Assembly (NCBI GenBank): GCA_951640165.1
Contig: OX621256.1
Location: 682,001-746,000, forward strand
DNA from: Pseudoips prasinana
Taxonomy: Eukaryota; Arthropoda; Insecta; Lepidoptera; Nolidae
Reading direction: 5' to 3'
Length of the DNA stretch: 64,000 bases
The position numbers and the translations under genes are program-made. Positions 59,471-64,000 of the stretch are shown one piece after another (the first letter of the stretch is position 1; each line of letters begins with the position of its first letter). The notes below the pieces were generated by a model. That model was not told where the DNA came from. It searched no databases and worked only from the letters and a program-made list of their open reading frames with translations.

Positions 59471-62400
59471 ATGTCTGTGAATATGACGGACACACAGTTC
59501 CAGCAGCTACTTTTAACGCTGGGGGGCTCACGGAGAGGTTCTATGGCTACATGTAAAGCAACCTATGACGGCACTAAGGACAGAGAGACTGTCGAAGCAT
59601 TTTTAACAGCAATTCGTGTCTTTAAACAGATAGAATCTATTACGGATGGAGATGCGCTTACAGGGCTACCCTTAGTACTTAAAGGTGAAGCAGCGGTTTG
59701 GTGGCAAGGTACCAAATCAGCCATAAAAGAATGGAACGAGTTTGAAAAGGTTCTTAGGACTGCCTTTGCTCCTAAGAAGCCTGAATATTTAATTTATTTG
59801 GAAATCTGTGGCGAAAAACAATCAACGGACGTGCCTACGGACTCATTTGTTAGCCGAAAGAGGATGCTTTTTTCCGAATTACCTGAAGGTGAACAATTGA
59901 CTGAAAAACAACAAATTGATATTGTTTATGGTCTCTTAAACTTAAAAATACGTGACAAAGTACCAAGGGAGAAGTTAAATACATTTATTGACCTTGTCCA
60001 ATACGCGCGAGGAATAGAAGCGCTATTAAAAGAAAAAGCTACAGGAAAGCAATGTGTTAAAAATGATAGTAATACAGCAACCACGTCAACCGCATCAGTT
60101 CCTGTAAGTACAAAGAAAAAACCACGATGCAACTTCTGTAAGAAATTAGGCCATGGTTTCGAAGAGTGCCGCAAAAGGAAACGAATACAGGAAGATACTC
60201 AAAATACTGGTCCAGCCACATCTGCAGTTCCCAATGCTCTATCGGTTGGCACTGCGGAGGTGAAATTTTCCTGCTATGGATGTGGAACACCAGGAGTCTA
60301 TCGCAGCAACTGCAAACTGTGTGCTTCCAAGCCGTCTAATGGTGCGGAGAAAAGGGAAAGTCTTGGCTTCTGCAGTATTAATATACAAAGAGAACGGAGT
60401 TCTAGGCCAATGGTATATCTAAAGGTCAATGGTTTAGAGGGCAAAGCTTTCGTAGACACTGGTGCGAAGCTGAACGTGGCATCATACGAGCTATACAATT
60501 TGCTCAAAACACGCGGACAAGTTTTTGGTGAAGAGACCGTCAATATTACTTTGGCAGATGGTGTACCCCGAAGACAGCTAGTCAAATTTTGTAGAGCCAC
60601 GGTGACCCTTTGCGATCGCGCAACAGAGACTGATTTTATAGTTCTGCCAGATTCTACCGATAACCGTACACTGTTGGGTATAAACTTTTTACAACATGCT
60701 GGCATTGTTCTAAACTTGGGACAGTTTACTTGGCATTATATAGACAGGCCAGAACAAGAATTTGAACTATACCAGGAACAATTTGTTACATTCCAAAGGT
60801 CCGTACCAATGACCGGTAAACCATGGACCCCATCTAAAGCAACAGATGAAATAGCTCGGCCGCAAATAGGTGTGGCACAGATCAGTAAAGCCCAAACTGA
60901 ACCACGCCAGGCCAGTAAACCAAGGATAGCAGACGAAGCTGCTTTACCCTCATCAAGCTCAACTAGCACGTACAGACTTATGCCTTTAGATCTTCCTGAT
61001 TTACCTAAAAAAATTAACTGCACGGAGAAGAGATTTTTATTTGATGGGTATTCACCCCGACTTGAGTACATGATGCAAGATGCTCAACGTAACATTGAAC
61101 AAGCCGAAGTTACTCTTTCTCCTCATGCCCTAAGCCTTTTTGATGATGTTGGACTCATGACAATGGATTTAACCATGCTAGATAACCGGCAGAAATTTCA
61201 GCTCGAAGAATTACAAGAAGAGTTCTGTGATGTGTTCAAACCCAATGGAAAACCAGTACAGGGGGTTGAACATTGTATCGATACCGGTGATCATTCCCCT
61301 GTGGCAGTTCCGCCATATAGAATGTCTCCACAAAGAAAAGAGGTCCTACGGAAGGAAGTCAACAAGATGATTGCCGAAGGTATAATAATGCCATGCACAT
61401 CTCCTTGGGCTGCTCCGGTGGTAATGATACCAAAACCCAATGGAGATATTCGAGTCTGTATCGACTACAGGAGATTAAATTCTATTACCAAACCCGACGT
61501 CTACCCATTGCCACGTATCGACGATTTACTACATGAAGCTAAGGCCACTAAATATATGTCAGCCCTAGACCTCAAGGCTGGATACTGGCAAGTAAGGGTC
61601 AGAAAGGATGATCAAGAAAAGACTGCGTTCATTACTCCATTTGGCATTTTTAAGTTTTTGAGAATGCCTTTCGGTTTACGAAATGCTCCCTCTACTTTTC
61701 AGAGGATAATAGACAGATTTCGCATTAGCCTTAGCCATATCAAGCTGCTGGCCTACCTAGATGACCTGATTATCTTTTCTGCTACGTTTCCTCAGCACCT
61801 ACAAGATCTCAGAGATGTGTTCCTGAAAATGAGAGAGCACAACTTCATCATCAACAAGGATAAGTGCAGATTTGGCTGCACTCAAGTGAGATACTTGGGA
61901 CACCTCATTACACCCGGCGGTCTTCAAATGGACCCTGAGAAAACCGCTGCTATAATAAATCGGCCACCACCCCCCAACTTGAAACATTTAATGTCGTTTT
62001 TGCAAACATGCTCCTGGTATCGACGTTTCATTAAGGGGTTCTCAGAACTTGCTGAACCACTTACAAGATTAACGAAGAAGGGTGTTTCATGGACTTGGAA
62101 CTCCGAACAAGAAAAAGCTTATGAGCTATTGAAACTGAGACTTACTTCTGCTCCACTTCTCAAACAAGCTGACCTTACTAAAGCCTTTATCATAAAAACA
62201 GACGCTAGTAACTATGCATTAGGTGCAGTGCTTGTCCAAGAAGAGGGTTCGGAGGAGCACCCAATCGAGTATGCCAGTAGGCTTTTGACGAAAGCTGAAC
62301 GGAATTATTCAACGACAGAAAAAGAAGCACTTGCGGTTGTGTGGGCCATCTCTAAATTTTCCGGTTATATCGAAGGATCCCCTATCACTGTCTTGACAGA

Positions 62401-63943
62401 TCATCAAGCGCTCAAATGGCTCATGTCTCTTAAATCTCCCTCTGGAAGATTAGCAAGATGGGCCCTGCAGCTCCAAGCGTATGATCTGACAGTTAAATAC
62501 ACTCCTGGACGAGTTAACGTTGTCGCAGACACTTTGTCTAGACCCCCATGCTCGGAAAACAATAAAGATGAATGCGGGATATGCAGTCTTGTCGTGGATT
62601 TACCACCGCGTAGTCCAGCCGAAGTGAGACTAGAACAATTAAAAGATAGCAAGTTAACCAAGATCATCCAAGCTCTGGAGTCTCCTAAAGATGAAGAGAA
62701 TGCCAAGTATTGGAGCGCGAAAGGCTACTTGATAAATAATGGCCTTCTGTATCGTCATAGCCCTTCTGTGGACACCGATGACGCTCAACTCCTAGTCCCG
62801 GAGCATGAATGGGCAAATGTACTGTCGGTATATCATGACGCGGCGACAGCTGGACACTACGAAGTTGAAAAGACTGCACAAACCATAACCCGTCGATACT
62901 ACTGGACTGGCATGCGAAAATATATTGAAAGCTACATACAAAATTGCGTCGAGTGTCAACGGTACAAGCCGTCTAACCAGAAGCCTTCAGGTTTATTACA
63001 GACACATCCATTAAGTCAACGTTTTGAAGTCATATCGTTTGACTTATTTGGACCATTGCCTACCTCTACCGATGGGAAGACATGGATATTTATAATTGAG
63101 GATATCAACTCCCGCTGGATTGAACTTTTTGCATTAGAAGACGCAACCGCAGAAAGGTGTGCACAGATCTTGATAAATGAGATATTCCTACGATATGGTT
63201 TTCCACGACGAATGATAAGCGACAATGGACCCCAATTCGTCAGCTCAATCATGCAGCAGGTCTCGTTCTGCCTCAAAATAAAACATGGCTACACTCCGGT
63301 GTACCATCCCGAAGCCAATCCTGTAGAAAGACGAAATAGAGATCTCAAGACTCAACTAGCTATACTTCTTGGAGACAATCACCGAAGCTGGCCAGAGTAC
63401 TTGCGCAGTATTAGGTACTCGATGAACACAGCCGTTCAAAAGTCTACAAAATACTCGCCAGCCTTCATAACTTTTGGAAGAGAATTAAGAACTCTGGATG
63501 ATAACCTCCATGACTATAGACAGATTATCCTTTCAGAAAATTTTATACCGGAGATCACGCCCAAACTCCTGCAACTAGTCACCGTCTTTGAGAAAGCCCG
63601 AGAGGTACACGAAATGGAGGAAGAAAAAAGAAAGGAAATCGCAGATTCGATGCGTAAGGCCAGACCTGCCTATGCGGAAGGAAATTTAGTTATGGTAGCT
63701 CTTCACCCTCTCAGTCAGGCTAGTAAAGGAACCAGTTCCAAGTTTGCCCCTCGCAGAGATGGACCCTATATTGTGAAGAAGATACACGGCCCATCGTCTT
63801 ACGAAGTTGCAGAGCCCTCCAAACCTGACTTAACTTTGGGAATATATCACGCTTCAGCCCTCACTCCCTATAAAGGATCAACACCCGATATTCCTAAACC
63901 CGCCCGACCGTTGAGAAGGCGAGGAAGACCAAAGAAGCAATAG
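59471..63943 (+). CDS. Gypsy Gag-Pol polyprotein (1490 aa, intact)
   Basis: I start at the ATG at 59471 (MSVNMTDTQF); the frame is open upstream into the PBS but has no earlier ATG. Gag-like region 1-215; a zinc knuckle CNFCKKLGHGFEEC at 220-233; a second, degenerate knuckle at 268-281 lacking its His; aspartic protease motif D329-T-G-A; reverse transcriptase from ~615 (PYRMSP, IPKPNGDIRVCIDYR, MSALDLKAGYWQV) with YLDD at 762-765; RNase H with TDAS at 910-913, TEKEALAVVWAI and LTDHQALKW; integrase zinc region from H1122 to C1159/C1162, and catalytic D1191, D1251 and E1286 (34 residues between the last two, one fewer than the usual 35); GPY module near RRDGPYIV; a basic end RRRGRPKKQ. Gag and Pol are one frame with no frameshift or stop. 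Confidence 0.93.
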   Translation: MSVNMTDTQFQQLLLTLGGSRRGSMATCKATYDGTKDRETVEAFLTAIRVFKQIESITDGDALTGLPLVLKGEAAVWWQGTKSAIKEWNEFEKVLRTAFAPKKPEYLIYLEICGEKQSTDVPTDSFVSRKRMLFSELPEGEQLTEKQQIDIVYGLLNLKIRDKVPREKLNTFIDLVQYARGIEALLKEKATGKQCVKNDSNTATTSTASVPVSTKKKPRCNFCKKLGHGFEECRKRKRIQEDTQNTGPATSAVPNALSVGTAEVKFSCYGCGTPGVYRSNCKLCASKPSNGAEKRESLGFCSINIQRERSSRPMVYLKVNGLEGKAFVDTGAKLNVASYELYNLLKTRGQVFGEETVNITLADGVPRRQLVKFCRATVTLCDRATETDFIVLPDSTDNRTLLGINFLQHAGIVLNLGQFTWHYIDRPEQEFELYQEQFVTFQRSVPMTGKPWTPSKATDEIARPQIGVAQISKAQTEPRQASKPRIADEAALPSSSSTSTYRLMPLDLPDLPKKINCTEKRFLFDGYSPRLEYMMQDAQRNIEQAEVTLSPHALSLFDDVGLMTMDLTMLDNRQKFQLEELQEEFCDVFKPNGKPVQGVEHCIDTGDHSPVAVPPYRMSPQRKEVLRKEVNKMIAEGIIMPCTSPWAAPVVMIPKPNGDIRVCIDYRRLNSITKPDVYPLPRIDDLLHEAKATKYMSALDLKAGYWQVRVRKDDQEKTAFITPFGIFKFLRMPFGLRNAPSTFQRIIDRFRISLSHIKLLAYLDDLIIFSATFPQHLQDLRDVFLKMREHNFIINKDKCRFGCTQVRYLGHLITPGGLQMDPEKTAAIINRPPPPNLKHLMSFLQTCSWYRRFIKGFSELAEPLTRLTKKGVSWTWNSEQEKAYELLKLRLTSAPLLKQADLTKAFIIKTDASNYALGAVLVQEEGSEEHPIEYASRLLTKAERNYSTTEKEALAVVWAISKFSGYIEGSPITVLTDHQALKWLMSLKSPSGRLARWALQLQAYDLTVKYTPGRVNVVADTLSRPPCSENNKDECGICSLVVDLPPRSPAEVRLEQLKDSKLTKIIQALESPKDEENAKYWSAKGYLINNGLLYRHSPSVDTDDAQLLVPEHEWANVLSVYHDAATAGHYEVEKTAQTITRRYYWTGMRKYIESYIQNCVECQRYKPSNQKPSGLLQTHPLSQRFEVISFDLFGPLPTSTDGKTWIFIIEDINSRWIELFALEDATAERCAQILINEIFLRYGFPRRMISDNGPQFVSSIMQQVSFCLKIKHGYTPVYHPEANPVERRNRDLKTQLAILLGDNHRSWPEYLRSIRYSMNTAVQKSTKYSPAFITFGRELRTLDDNLHDYRQIILSENFIPEITPKLLQLVTVFEKAREVHEMEEEKRKEIADSMRKARPAYAEGNLVMVALHPLSQASKGTSSKFAPRRDGPYIVKKIHGPSSYEVAEPSKPDLTLGIYHASALTPYKGSTPDIPKPARPLRRRGRPKKQ

Positions 63944-63969
63944 ACCTCGTGAGACACTTCGGTCTTAAT

Positions 63970-64000
63970 GGGGGAGAATGTAAGACTTATTGCATTCCAA
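63970..64000 (+). repeat. Polypurine tract and start of 3' LTR
   Basis: GGGGGAGAA at 63970-63978 would prime plus-strand synthesis; TGTAAGACTTATTGC begins the 3' LTR at 63979. The window stops 22 bases into the LTR, so the target duplication and LTR identity cannot be read here. Confidence 0.88.

Larger units (their letters stand above)
59022..64000 (+). mobile_element. Ty3/gypsy LTR retrotransposon, 3' LTR cut by window end
   Basis: Parts in order: 5' LTR (59022-59365), primer binding site (59367-59384), one Gag-Pol frame (59471-63943), purine tract GGGGGAGAA (63970-63978), first 22 bases of the 3' LTR (63979-64000). The 22 visible 3' LTR bases match the 5' LTR start except for one T/C change. 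No env-like ORF. Order protease-RT-RNase H-integrase is diagnostic for Ty3/gypsy. All landmarks needed for retrotransposition are visible except the rest of the 3' LTR. Confidence 0.93.

Noticed and set aside
59236..59556. Separate small ORF overlapping the gypsy LTR and gag
   Set aside because: Different frame from gag, spans LTR and PBS, no motif.

Overview
The window is AT-rich intergenic DNA from an animal, almost certainly a moth or butterfly (Lepidoptera, possibly a noctuoid; inferred from repeat families I recognise, not from a search). I found no host protein-coding gene, tRNA gene or rRNA gene in the 64 kb. Nearly everything recognisable is a transposable element or the remains of one. 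The main classes are tRNA-headed SINEs, a 5S-rRNA-headed SINE family, RTE-like and RNase-H-bearing non-LTR retrotransposon 3' ends, Helitron ends, mariner and other TA-flanked DNA transposons, TIR elements/MITEs, and two different Ty3/gypsy LTR retrotransposons.

Layout. 0-11 kb: scattered SINEs, LINE 3' ends, a TIR element split by a SINE (4.35-5.16 kb) and a 536-bp TIR element (7.9-8.4 kb). 11.9-15.5 kb: a DNA-transposon cluster made of a broken two-exon THAP coding sequence, a mariner with two stop codons and a lost catalytic Asp, and an internally deleted TA-flanked transposon. 16-39 kb: mostly SINEs, Helitron tips, LINE tails, several long perfect hairpins and a MITE with GC-rich palindromic tandem repeats (35.75-36.07 kb). 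39.1-42.9 kb: a tandem, deletion-riddled Ty3/gypsy array on the minus strand with three LTR-like copies and a perfect tRNA-Pro-type primer binding site. 43.46-44.74 kb: a mariner with perfect 25-bp TIRs, TA on both sides and an open 339-codon transposase. 45-51 kb: LINE and SINE fragments and a microsatellite-rich TIR element. 51.7-54.8 kb: Helitron remains with tandem repeats and helicase pieces in permuted order. 55-58 kb: SINE/LINE fragments and a 44-bp minisatellite. 59.0-64.0 kb: a Ty3/gypsy element with 5' LTR, tRNA-Lys-type PBS, one uninterrupted Gag-Pol frame, polypurine tract and the first 22 bp of its 3' LTR, cut by the window edge.

How they relate: the non-autonomous repeats probably depend on the autonomous ones. 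A 200-bp repeat shares its 3' end and GAT tail with the RTE elements. Nested insertions give a relative order of events: a SINE inside a TIR element, a LINE tail inside a SINE, and a SINE plus another insert inside a second SINE. The two elements most likely to have been active recently are the mariner at 43.5-44.7 kb and the gypsy element at 59-64 kb. I see no convincing new biological system; the more unusual signals are the 5S-headed SINE family, the short-LTR gypsy array and several long perfect inverted repeats.
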